A DNA stretch of 64,000 nt from positions 1-64,000 of the forward strand of contig WGNC01000018.1 in the NCBI GenBank assembly GCA_016124745.1, in the 5' to 3' direction. Each line of letters begins with the position of its first letter. Position 1 is the stretch's first letter. Shown here in pieces: positions 40,049-48,195 of this stretch. The stretch comes from Thiobacillus sp. (GTDB lineage Bacteria; Pseudomonadota; Gammaproteobacteria; Burkholderiales; Thiobacillaceae). The translations under genes and the position numbers were made by a program. A model generated the notes under the pieces. It was not told where the DNA came from. It saw only the letters and a program-made list of their open reading frames with translations, and did not search any database.

Positions 40049-40576
40049 GTGCTCAAGAAACAATGGCCGGCATTTGTGCTGGCGTTCGTGGTGCCGCTGC
40101 TGGCGGTGTACTGGTGGTGGGGCGGGTTCAATGCGGTCAGCGTAACCGAGACCGAAGCGGGTCCCTATCGCTACGCCTATCTCGATTACGAAGGGCCCAT
40201 CAGCAACATGCGAAAGTCGCAGCGCAAGGCGCTGGATGAATTCAACGCAGCCGGGGTGGAGGCGGGCGACACGATCAGCGTGATACTTACCGATCCCCGC
40301 GCGACCCACGGCAAGGTGCGTGCGCAACTGGGCTATACCCTGAACGATATAGCTGCGATTCCGTCCGGACTCAAGGAGGGGCGAATCGAACGCCGACCGG
40401 TATACGCTGCTGAGGTGCAGGCCGTGGTGCTGCTGGCGCCGTCCAAGTCTTATCAGGCGCTGTCAGATAACCTGGCGCAACGCGGAAAATCGATCGTCAT
40501 GCCCACCGTCGAGTTGTTCCGCCCGGCTGGCGCGGCTGACCGGATTGGCACCTTCACCTTGGAAATGAATCGCTGA
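40049..40576 (+). CDS. Membrane-anchored GyrI-like domain protein
   Basis: A protein of about 175 residues with one N-terminal membrane helix (FVLAFVVPLLAVYWWW), followed by a GyrI/AraC-effector-like domain (YLDYEGPISNMRKSQRKALDEF, DPRATHGKVRAQLGYTL). This fold usually binds small hydrophobic molecules. I prefer GTG at 40049 because AGAAAGG sits 7 bases before it; ATG at 40010 would add 13 residues. It is followed directly by the CobD-like membrane protein, the stop and start sharing one base. Confidence 0.75.
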   Translation: MLKKQWPAFVLAFVVPLLAVYWWWGGFNAVSVTETEAGPYRYAYLDYEGPISNMRKSQRKALDEFNAAGVEAGDTISVILTDPRATHGKVRAQLGYTLNDIAAIPSGLKEGRIERRPVYAAEVQAVVLLAPSKSYQALSDNLAQRGKSIVMPTVELFRPAGAADRIGTFTLEMNR

Positions 40577-41493
40577 TGGCATTTTTCACCGTCCTTGCGG
40601 CTGTCGCTCTTGAACATCTTCGCCCGCTGCGACAACCGCTGCCGCACTACCAGCAATACGCCCGCTTCACGTACTGGCTGGAGCACCGCTTCAACGGGGG
40701 CGACTACAGCCATGGCGCCATTGCGTGGGCGCTGGCCGTGATACCGGCGCTGGCGGGTGTGGCGCTGATCTACTCCCTGCTCGACGGCATCAGCCCTTTG
40801 CTTGGCTGGCTGTGGAACGTGGCGGTGCTGTATGTCACCCTCGGATTCAAGTATTTCAGCGACGACGCCGAGCGCATTGCGCGCCTGCTGCGGGCGGGCG
40901 ACTTGGAAGGCGCACGTTCGCAGCTAGGCAGCTGGCGTGGCGGGGATGCCAGCACATTCAGCACGGACGAACTGGCGCGCATCACGATCGAGAAGGTGAC
41001 GACGGCAAGCCATCGCCAGATGTTCGGCGTGCTGTTCTGGTTTGTATTGCTGGTGCCGTTCGGGCCGATTGGGGCTGTGCTGTTTCGCGCGTCGTCGATT
41101 CTCGCTCGGCGCTGGTCGGACAGCCGGGGAATGTTCGGCGTGTTCGCACAGCGTGCCTTTCATGCCATCAACTGGCTGCCCGCGCGGATGACTGCGCTGA
41201 CTTACGCCATTGCCGGCAATTTTGATGACGCCACGTATTGCTGGCGCAGCCAGGCAGAGACCTGGCCGGAGGCGGAAGAGGGCGTGGTGCTCGCGGCAGG
41301 CGCCGGTGCCATGGGCGTGCGCCTGGGCCAAAGCATCAATGTGGGTGGCGAGAGCGTATGGCGACCCGAACTCGGCACCGGCCAGGCAGCCGACCCTGAC
41401 GGCATCGACAGCGCCATCAGCATGACCTGGCGCGGTCTGGTGATCTGGCTCGTGGCAGGACTGCTGACGGTCATTGCGGGCTGGATTGCCTGA
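40576..41493 (+). CDS. CobD/CbiB-family integral membrane protein
   Basis: A 305-residue membrane protein related to CbiB/CobD and AmpE, with about four to five helices. Shared features include FTYWLEHRFNGG near the start, DDAERIARLLRAGDLEGAR, and the conserved GLRxA-like region around SHRQMFGVLFW. No cobalamin gene is nearby, so cobinamide-phosphate synthase activity is doubtful; many betaproteobacteria have such an orphan paralogue. Cotranscribed with the GyrI-like protein. Confidence 0.8.
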   Translation: MAFFTVLAAVALEHLRPLRQPLPHYQQYARFTYWLEHRFNGGDYSHGAIAWALAVIPALAGVALIYSLLDGISPLLGWLWNVAVLYVTLGFKYFSDDAERIARLLRAGDLEGARSQLGSWRGGDASTFSTDELARITIEKVTTASHRQMFGVLFWFVLLVPFGPIGAVLFRASSILARRWSDSRGMFGVFAQRAFHAINWLPARMTALTYAIAGNFDDATYCWRSQAETWPEAEEGVVLAAGAGAMGVRLGQSINVGGESVWRPELGTGQAADPDGIDSAISMTWRGLVIWLVAGLLTVIAGWIA

Positions 41494-41496
41494 GAT

Positions 41497-41791
41497 GAAC
41501 CTAAAAACCGCAGTTGACCGCAATTGCCGCAATCGAATTTTGGGCGGATATGTGCTTTTCGGCCTTCGATGTTTGAGTGGCAAGTTGCTAACGCTACGCA
41601 CCCACTGGCACGCCAGATCATGCGCCTGCCTTTGCACCCGCAAGGGGCAGGCCGGATTCGTAAAGCCGCTCACGCGGCAACGACTCCGCTCTCGCTCGTC
41701 GTTGCAGGCATGAGCCTGCTGCCTCCGCGCTTCGCGGCGTCCGCCCGCCCTGACGCGCCATTGGGCACGTCCACCTACGGTTTCTAGGTTC
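41497..41791. mobile_element. 295-bp MITE-like element with terminal inverted repeats
   Basis: GAACCTAAAAACCGCAG (41497-41513) and the reverse complement of 41775-41791 (GAACCTAGAAACCGTAG) match at 15 of 17 positions. Inside are short palindromes (for example CCGCTCACGCGG and CCGCGCTTCGCGG) and no credible coding frame. The element fills the whole gap between the CobD-like stop (41493) and the next start (41793). It is non-autonomous; its parent is unknown. Confidence 0.65.
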
Positions 41792-41792
41792 C

Positions 41793-43031
41793 ATGCTTAA
41801 CGCGCTGTGGGTGGGCTTTCTGCTGGTCGCTTTTCTGATCGCCCTGTTCAAGCTGCTGGTGCTTGGTGATGCCACCATCTTCGCCGCGCTGGTCAAGGCG
41901 CTGTTCGACAGCAGCAAGACGGCGTTTGAAATCGCCCTCGGCCTGACCGGCGTGATGGCGCTGTGGCTCGGAGTGATGAAGATCGGCGAGCGCGCCGGCA
42001 TGCTCGAGGTGCTGACGCGCGGCCTCGCGCCTTTGTTCAAGCGCCTGTTTCCCGAGGTGCCGGCCAATCATCCCGCGCTCGGCGCGATGACCATGAACAT
42101 GGGCGCCAACATGCTGGGGCTGGACAATGCGGCGACGCCGCTCGGAATCAAGGCGATGCAGGAACTGCAAACGCTCAACGCCACGCCGGATACCGCGAGC
42201 GATCCGCAGATCCTGTTTCTGGTCATCAACACCGCGTCGGTGACGCTGCTGCCGATCACCATCTTCACCTACCGCGCGCAGCTTGGCGCGGCCGACCCCA
42301 CCGACGTGTTTGTGCCGCTGCTCATCACGACCTACATCGGCACCCTGGTCGGGCTGCTGGTCACCGGCCTTTTCCAGCGCCTGCAGTTGTGGAACCGCGT
42401 CACCCTGGCCTACCTGGGCGGCGCCACCGCACTGATCGGCGGCCTGGTCGCCTGGTTCGGCAGTCTCGACGCCGCAGAGATGACGCGGCAGTCGTCAATC
42501 CTCAGCAACGTGCTGCTGTTCGGCATCATCGTCACCTTCCTGCTCATGGCGGTGCGGCGCCGGGTCAATGCCTACGAGGCCTTCATCGAGGGCGCCAAGG
42601 AAGGCTTCCACACGGCGGTCACGATCATTCCCTATCTTGTCGCGATGCTGGTGGCCATCGCAGTGTTTCGCGCCAGCGGCGCGCTCGACCTGCTGATGGG
42701 CGGGATCCGCAGCGCCGTCCTGGCGCTCGGATTCGATGCGCGCTGGGTCGACGGCTTGCCGACCGCGCTGATGAAGCCATTTTCCGGCAGCGGCGCGCGC
42801 GCCATGATGATCGACACCATGCAGACGCACGGTGCGGACTCCTTCGCCGGGCGCCTGGCCTCGATCGTTCAGGGCAGCACCGAGACGACGTTCTATGTGC
42901 TCGCAGTGTATTTCGGCGCCGTCGGCGTCAGGCGGGTGCGCCACGCGGTGACCTGCGGGCTGATCGCCGACGTCGCCGGCATCCTGGCCGCCATCGCCAT
43001 GGCCTATCTTTTCTTTGGTGCAGCAGCATGA
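41793..43031 (+). CDS. SpmA/SpmB-fused nucleoside-recognition (Gate-domain) membrane protein
   Basis: A 412-residue membrane protein joining two halves similar to Bacillus spore maturation proteins SpmA and SpmB. The first half has VMALWLGVMKIGERAG and MNMGANMLGLDNAATPLGI; the second has EGFHTAVTIIPYLVAM and LMKPFSGSGARAMM with GSTETTFYVLAVYFG. Gram-negative bacteria without spores often carry this fusion, with unclear transport function. The ATG lies two bases after the MITE-like element. It overlaps ppx by ATGA. Confidence 0.88.
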   Translation: MLNALWVGFLLVAFLIALFKLLVLGDATIFAALVKALFDSSKTAFEIALGLTGVMALWLGVMKIGERAGMLEVLTRGLAPLFKRLFPEVPANHPALGAMTMNMGANMLGLDNAATPLGIKAMQELQTLNATPDTASDPQILFLVINTASVTLLPITIFTYRAQLGAADPTDVFVPLLITTYIGTLVGLLVTGLFQRLQLWNRVTLAYLGGATALIGGLVAWFGSLDAAEMTRQSSILSNVLLFGIIVTFLLMAVRRRVNAYEAFIEGAKEGFHTAVTIIPYLVAMLVAIAVFRASGALDLLMGGIRSAVLALGFDARWVDGLPTALMKPFSGSGARAMMIDTMQTHGADSFAGRLASIVQGSTETTFYVLAVYFGAVGVRRVRHAVTCGLIADVAGILAAIAMAYLFFGAAA

Positions 43032-44506
43032 AAACCTACGATACCCTCGCCGCCGTCGACATGGGCTCCAATTCCTTCCGCCTGGAAGTGGTAAGGGTGG
43101 CAGGCGACCAGTTGTATCCGCTCGACGCGTTGAAGGAAACGGTGCGCCTGGCCGGCGGGCTTGGCGACGACAAGAGGCTCGACGAAGCGACGCAGGAGGG
43201 CGCGCTGGCCTGCCTGCAGCGCTTCGGCGAGCGCCTGCGCGGGCTGTCGCCGGAAGCGGTACGCTGCGTCGGCACGTCGGCGCTGCGGGTCGCCAAGAAT
43301 GCCAACGCGTTCCTGCGCAAGGCCGAAGCCGCGCTGGGCCACCCCATCGAGATCGTCGCCGGGCGCGAGGAGGCGCGACTGATCTATCTGGGTGTTGCAC
43401 ATGCGTTGCCGGCCTCGCCCGACCGCCGCCTGGTGGTCGACATCGGCGGCGGCTCCACCGAATTGATCATCGGCCATGGCCTGAAACCGCACGAACGCGA
43501 AAGCCTGCACATGGGCTGCGTGAACTTCACGCAGCGCTTCTTCTCCAGGGGGGTTCTCGACAAGGCCGCGCTCAAGGCAGCGGAAGTCGCCGCACGCGCC
43601 GAAGTCGAGCATATCGCGAGGGAGTTTTCCAACAGGAACTGGCAGCAGGCCATCGGTTCCAGCGGCACCGCGCGTGCCTTGCGTGAGATCCTCGAACAGA
43701 ATGGCTGGTCCGAGCGCGGCATCACCGCCGACGGACTCGCGAAACTGCGCGCCCAGTTCGTCAAGGTCGGGCAGATCGACGCACTTGAACTCGCCGGACT
43801 GGCGCGCGACCGGCGCCCGGTCATCGCAGGCGGATTTGCAATCATGGCGGGCGTGTTTGCCGAACTCGGGATCGAACAGATGGATGTGGCAGAGACGGCC
43901 ATGCGCGAGGGCATCCTGTATGACCTGCTGGGGCGATTCCATGAACAGGACATGCGCGAGGAGACGGTGGCCGAATTCATGCGCCGCTATCACGTCGACA
44001 ACCAGCAGGTTGCCCGCATCGGGCAGGCGGTTTTGAAACTGCTCGCAGCGGTGGGCGGGGCCAGCGAGAACGATGAGCGCTTTCTCGACTGGGCTGCGCG
44101 ACTGCATGAAATCGGCTTGTCGGTTTCGCACAGCGGCTACCACCGCCATTCCGGCTACATCTTGGAAAATGCCGACATGCCAGGCTTCTCACGCACCGAG
44201 CAGGCCCGCTTGGCCCTGCTGGCGCGCGCGCAGCGCGGGTCGCTTTCCAAACTGCCGGAATTCGCCGAGGATGCCGGGCTGACCGACAATGACCGCCTGC
44301 TGGTCTGGCTGTTGCGCCAGGCGGTCATCATTTGCCGCAGCCGCGCCGAGCCCCATCTGCCCAATCCCAAGGTCGAGGCAGGCGGCAAGCGCTTCCGCCT
44401 CGCGCTACCTGAAGGCTGGCTGGAGAATCACCCGATGACCCAGCGCGCGCTCGAGCAAGAAGCTGCCCATTGGCACGCGGTGGGAATCAAGTACCTGTTC
44501 TCCTGA
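43028..44506 (+). CDS. ppx: Exopolyphosphatase Ppx/GppA family
   Basis: Hydrolyses terminal phosphates from polyphosphate and possibly pppGpp. The 492 residues show the ASKHA phosphate motif AAVDMGSNSFRLEV at residue 7, the middle motif EEARLIYLGV, VVDIGGGSTELI near residue 138, and SSGTARAL. A C-terminal HD-like helical domain follows (ARLHEIGLSVSHSGYHRH). I use the ATG at 43028 that overlaps the previous stop, not the long open frame behind it. Confidence 0.93.
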   Translation: MKTYDTLAAVDMGSNSFRLEVVRVAGDQLYPLDALKETVRLAGGLGDDKRLDEATQEGALACLQRFGERLRGLSPEAVRCVGTSALRVAKNANAFLRKAEAALGHPIEIVAGREEARLIYLGVAHALPASPDRRLVVDIGGGSTELIIGHGLKPHERESLHMGCVNFTQRFFSRGVLDKAALKAAEVAARAEVEHIAREFSNRNWQQAIGSSGTARALREILEQNGWSERGITADGLAKLRAQFVKVGQIDALELAGLARDRRPVIAGGFAIMAGVFAELGIEQMDVAETAMREGILYDLLGRFHEQDMREETVAEFMRRYHVDNQQVARIGQAVLKLLAAVGGASENDERFLDWAARLHEIGLSVSHSGYHRHSGYILENADMPGFSRTEQARLALLARAQRGSLSKLPEFAEDAGLTDNDRLLVWLLRQAVIICRSRAEPHLPNPKVEAGGKRFRLALPEGWLENHPMTQRALEQEAAHWHAVGIKYLFS

Positions 44507-44525
44507 ACCGATGCGGGATGGCATC

Positions 44526-44749
44526 TAGGGAAGCCCTGAATAAGTTGGTTTGCTGTGTGCCCTTCGACTGCGCTAAGGAGATGGTTCGACTGGCTCACCA
44601 CGAACGGATCGACAAGGCTCTCCTGAGCATGGTCGAAGGGCTCACCACGATGGTTCGACAGGCTCACCATGGACGGAACCAATCCGTCGCCGTTCGTCCC
44701 GAGCCTGTCGAGGGAAGCCTGTCGAAGGACTTGTTCAGGTTCTCCCTAG
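44526..44749. mobile_element. 224-bp IS5-like MITE with CTAG target duplication
   Basis: CTAG occurs at 44526-44529 and 44746-44749. Inside it the ends GGAAGCCCTGAATAAGT and GGAGAACCTGAACAAGT (right end, reverse complement) match at 13 of 17 positions. The GGAAG...GAAYAAGT pattern and the YTAR-type target are like IS5-family elements. The interior carries copies of a TTCGACAGGCTCACCA-type repeat in both directions and no transposase. The right CTAG holds the stop codon of the cupin gene. Confidence 0.75.
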
Positions 44750-45021
44750 GCCATGTGATAGCGCTTGCGTATCGGCTCCACGACTTTCCATTTACAGATC
44801 AACTCGGAGGGCATCGTCACCAGATCACCCTTGGTTATTTCAACCGGCTGGCCACCCTCGGGGGTGATGATTGCGCGGCCCTCGAGAATGTAGCTGATCT
44901 CCTGCTCGAAATATTCCCACGGGAATTCCGACGCTTCCTTCTCCCATATCGGCCAGTGGTCCACACCCAAGCTGGCCAAACGTGCTGCATCCGGATTGGT
45001 CTCGACGATGATCTGGGTCAT
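44746..45021 (-). CDS. Small cupin-domain protein
   Basis: A 91-residue single cupin of the DUF861 (ureidoglycine aminohydrolase-like) type. It has WPIWEKEASEFPWEYFEQEISYILEG, then GQPVEITKGDLVTMPSEL, the two cupin half-motifs. A conserved glutamate (EQE) could bind metal, although the histidines of classical cupins are absent. The TAG stop is part of the CTAG at the right end of the MITE, so the element inserted at the stop codon and left it intact. Role unknown. Confidence 0.8.
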   Translation of the reverse strand: MTQIIVETNPDAARLASLGVDHWPIWEKEASEFPWEYFEQEISYILEGRAIITPEGGQPVEITKGDLVTMPSELICKWKVVEPIRKRYHMA

Positions 45022-45301
45022 ACTTTCTCCTCACTTGTCTCACTCACCAGTTTATGTATAGCAGGTCGTATGCCGGATTGAACGTCAAACGGGACCCGCT
45101 ATCCCGGGAGGTTTTGCCCGATTCGCCCTGACTGACCGAATGGGTTGATGCGAGCGGGCTCGCGAGCCGATGCTTGCCGATTGACCATCCGATGTGCGTC
45201 GACCGGCGGGCGTGTGGAGGGACTCCGAGGAGGCCTGCGGTTTCAAGGTCGGAAGAGCCTGGCCTGCCTCGTGCTAGACTCATCCAAAATTCGAGACGAG
45301 C
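45022..45301. other. 280-bp divergent intergenic region, cupin/flhB
   Basis: It holds the upstream regions of the cupin (minus) and flhB (plus). A small hairpin GCGAGC-GG-GCTCGC lies at 45150-45163, and GTGCTAGACT near 45271 could be a -10 area for flhB. I see no gene, tRNA or strong terminator. Confidence 0.4.
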
Positions 45302-46123
45302 ATGGCCGAGGAATCCGATCTTTCCCGTACCGAACCGGCAAGTCCGCGGCGCCTGCAGCAGGCGCGGAATGCGGGCGATGTGCCGCGCTCCGCCGAACTC
45401 ACCTCGTGGGTGATGTTGCTGTCTGCGCTGGGTGTGATGGCTTGGTCTTCGCCGCGTCTTCTCGATGCCCTGCAGAATCTGATTACGGCAGCGTTCGTCG
45501 ACGCCGACACACTTTTTTCCCCGGTTTTTCTTGCTGCGGCAGAAGCGGCACTGTGGTCTTTGCTGCCACTGCTGGCCGCGATATTCGTCGCCGCGCTGGT
45601 GGCGCCGATGCTGTTGTCTGGCTGGGTGTTTGCGCCCGGCGTGACCCGGGCCGACCTGACCCGTGCCAATCCTTTCAAACCTTTTGGCCGACTGTTTTCT
45701 GCCGATTCCCTGTTCGACGGGGCGCTGGCATTGCTGAAATGGGCGCTTGCCGTTGCCGCGCTGAGTTGGGCGCTCGTCACCGGCTGGCCTGGGCTGCAGA
45801 GCCTGGCTGGCAGCACCCCGGAGGCAGCGCTGGATGCGACCGCGGCCTGGGTGTGGCGTGGCGTGCTGGCGCTGGCGGTGGCGCTGGCGCTGGTGGCGGC
45901 ACTCGATGCGGGCTGGCGCTGGTGGCGCTACCTGCGGCGCCAGGCGATGACCTGGCAGGAGGTGATGGCAGAGGCGCGCGAAGCCGAAGGCAGCCCGGAA
46001 ATGCGGGCCCAGCTGCGTGGCCGTCAGCAGCAGGCCGGACAGCGCCCTCTCCCCAACCCTCTCCCGCTTGCGGGGGAGGGGGCGAACGCTGGGCCCAGAA
46101 CGTTTGACGAGGTGATCGGGTGA
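45302..46123 (+). CDS. flhB: Flagellar export protein FlhB, C-terminally truncated
   Basis: FlhB is the substrate-specificity switch of the flagellar type III export gate. The 273-residue product keeps the N-terminal signature SRTEPASPRRLQQARNAGDVPRS, four membrane helices, and the linker start WQEVMAEAREAEGSPEMRAQLRGRQQQAG. It then runs into PLPNPLPLAGEG, the translation of a REP-like repeat, and ends 18 residues later. The cytoplasmic domain with the NPTH autocleavage site is missing (normal length about 350-380). The stop overlaps the flhA GTG, so the gene pair otherwise looks intact. Confidence 0.88.
   Translation: MAEESDLSRTEPASPRRLQQARNAGDVPRSAELTSWVMLLSALGVMAWSSPRLLDALQNLITAAFVDADTLFSPVFLAAAEAALWSLLPLLAAIFVAALVAPMLLSGWVFAPGVTRADLTRANPFKPFGRLFSADSLFDGALALLKWALAVAALSWALVTGWPGLQSLAGSTPEAALDATAAWVWRGVLALAVALALVAALDAGWRWWRYLRRQAMTWQEVMAEAREAEGSPEMRAQLRGRQQQAGQRPLPNPLPLAGEGANAGPRTFDEVIG
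46044..46085. repeat. REP-like palindromic repeat inside the 3' end of flhB
   Basis: CCCTCTCCCGC-TT-GCGGGGGAGGG (46057-46080, one mismatch) is preceded by CCCTCTCCCCAA, the form of a REP element common in gamma- and betaproteobacterial genomes. It lies exactly where FlhB similarity ends and supplies the residues PLPNPLPLAGEG. Confidence 0.8.
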
Positions 46124-48195
46124 GTGCGCAGGGCGTGATGGTGATGGGCTTGCCACTGAGCCGGCTGGCGGTGCCGGTACTGGTGCTGCTGATCCTGGCG
46201 ATGATGGTGCTGCCGCTGCCCACCCTCATGCTCGACGTGCTGTTCACGCTCAACATCGCGCTGGCGATGATCGTGATGCTGGTGAGCCTGAATTCGCGCC
46301 GCCCGCTCGATTTCTCGGTGTTTCCAACGGTGCTGCTGCTGACCACCCTGCTGCGCTTGTCGCTCAACGTGGCCTCCACGCGCATCATCCTGATGCATGG
46401 ACAGACGGGGCCGGACGCAGCGGGCAAGGTGATCGAGTCCTTCGGCAGCTTCCTGGTCGGCGGCAACATCGCAGTCGGCTTCGTGGTGTTCCTGATCCTG
46501 GTCATTATCAATTTCGTCGTCATAACCAAGGGCGCCGGACGCATCGCCGAGGTGGCGGCGCGTTTCACCCTCGACTCGATGCCGGGCAAGCAATTGGCCG
46601 TCGACGCCGACCTCAATGCCGGCTATATCAACGAGAGCGAAGCGCGGGTGCGACGTGGCGAGATCGGCCGCGAAGCGGATTTCTACGGCGCGATGGATGG
46701 CGCTTCCAAGTTCGTGCGCGGGGACGCAATCGCCGGCATGATCATTCTGTTGGTCAATCTGGTGGGCGGCGTGTCAGTGGGACTGCTGCAGCACAGCATG
46801 GGGCTGAGCGAAGCGCTCGGCCGCTACGCGCTGCTGACCGTGGGCGATGGTCTGGTGACGCAGATTCCAGCGCTGATCATTTCGACTGCGGCGGGCATCG
46901 TGGTGAGCCGCACCTCGAGCGAGCAGGACTTGTCGCACGAATTCTCCAGCCAGATATTCGGCCGTCCGCAAACGCTGTACGTGGCGGCGGCGGTACTCGC
47001 TTCCCTGGGTGTGATTCCGGGTACGCCGCATCTGGCCTTCCTGACGATTGCAGCGGTGCTGGCTGGATTGGGCTACTGGCTGATGCGGCGCCAGGCCTCG
47101 GATGGCGATGTAGAGCCGGTCGAACTGATCGAGGAAGCACCTGCACCGGTCGACCTGACCTGGGACGACATCCCACCGGTCGACGTGCTGGCGCTCGAGG
47201 TGGGCTACCGGCTGATCCCGCTGGTCGACCGCAACCAGGGGGGGGCGGCGCTTGCCAGGATCACCGAGGCGCGCCGCCGTTTCGCTAATGACATGGGGCT
47301 GGTCGTGCCGCTCATCCGGGTGCGTGACAACCTCGAACTCAAACCCAACAGCTATCGCATCACGCTCAAGGGCGTCGAGGTCGCGCATGGCGAATTGTCC
47401 GGCAACCAGGTGCTGGCGGTCGACATGGGCGACGTGTTGGGACGGCTCGACGGAGTTTCGGGGGTGGATCCCCTGACCGGGTTGCCGGGTGTCTGGATCG
47501 ATTCCGGGCGCGAGGAAGAGGCCGAGTTGCGCGGCTTTGTGGTGCTGACGGCGGCCGAACTGATCGCACGCCAGGTCGAGTCCGTGTTCCGCCAGCATGC
47601 CCCGGAACTGCTGGGACGCACGGAAGTCCAGCAACTGCTCGATACGCTGGCACGCAGCCATCCCGGACTGCTCGAGGACGTGACGCCGCGCTATTTGCCG
47701 CTGACCAGCGTGCAGGCGGTGCTGCAGAACCTGATCGCGGAAAACGTTTCAATTCGCGACATCCGCACGCTGTTCGAGACATTGGCCGCGCGCGCGCCAA
47801 AAAGCCAGTCGATCGACGACCTGGTGGAAACGGTACGTGCGGCGCTCGGGCGCAGCATCGTCGACCGCCTGTTCGAGGGCAGCAATACCTTGCATGTAAT
47901 TGGTCTGGATGCGTCGACCGAAACCCGCTTGCTGAACGAAATGGGCGACGAAGGCGAGGCGCTGTTGTCCCCCGCCACGCTCGATGCGCTGAACGACGCA
48001 GCCGAGCATGGAGTGGCCCTGCAGGAAAGCGAAAGCCATCCACCGGTGCTGCTGACCTCGCCCGGGTTGCGTGCCGTCCTGTCGCGCCTTCTGCGGCGTA
48101 ATCTGCCGCGGCTGTCAGTGATTGCCTACGCCGAGGTGCCTGCCGATAAAATCGTGCAGGTGAGCACGGAGTTGACGATCGGGGAAGGCACATGA
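46120..48195 (+). CDS. flhA: Flagellar biosynthesis protein FlhA
   Basis: The main export-gate subunit, whose large cytoplasmic domain forms a nonameric ring that receives chaperone-substrate complexes. The 691-residue product has about eight N-terminal helices with the FHIPEP signature region (NSRRPLDFSVFPTVLLLTTLLRLSLN and RIAEVAARFTLDSMPGKQ, with conserved charged residues). The cytoplasmic domain (about 330-691) is complete. GTG start overlaps the truncated flhB; the stop overlaps flhF. Confidence 0.97.
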   Translation: MSAQGVMVMGLPLSRLAVPVLVLLILAMMVLPLPTLMLDVLFTLNIALAMIVMLVSLNSRRPLDFSVFPTVLLLTTLLRLSLNVASTRIILMHGQTGPDAAGKVIESFGSFLVGGNIAVGFVVFLILVIINFVVITKGAGRIAEVAARFTLDSMPGKQLAVDADLNAGYINESEARVRRGEIGREADFYGAMDGASKFVRGDAIAGMIILLVNLVGGVSVGLLQHSMGLSEALGRYALLTVGDGLVTQIPALIISTAAGIVVSRTSSEQDLSHEFSSQIFGRPQTLYVAAAVLASLGVIPGTPHLAFLTIAAVLAGLGYWLMRRQASDGDVEPVELIEEAPAPVDLTWDDIPPVDVLALEVGYRLIPLVDRNQGGAALARITEARRRFANDMGLVVPLIRVRDNLELKPNSYRITLKGVEVAHGELSGNQVLAVDMGDVLGRLDGVSGVDPLTGLPGVWIDSGREEEAELRGFVVLTAAELIARQVESVFRQHAPELLGRTEVQQLLDTLARSHPGLLEDVTPRYLPLTSVQAVLQNLIAENVSIRDIRTLFETLAARAPKSQSIDDLVETVRAALGRSIVDRLFEGSNTLHVIGLDASTETRLLNEMGDEGEALLSPATLDALNDAAEHGVALQESESHPPVLLTSPGLRAVLSRLLRRNLPRLSVIAYAEVPADKIVQVSTELTIGEGT

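Noticed and set aside
41963-43027. Long 5' extension of the ppx reading frame
   Set aside because: The extension overlaps the SpmAB gene out of frame and is Arg-rich nonsense; the Ppx family begins at ATG 43028.
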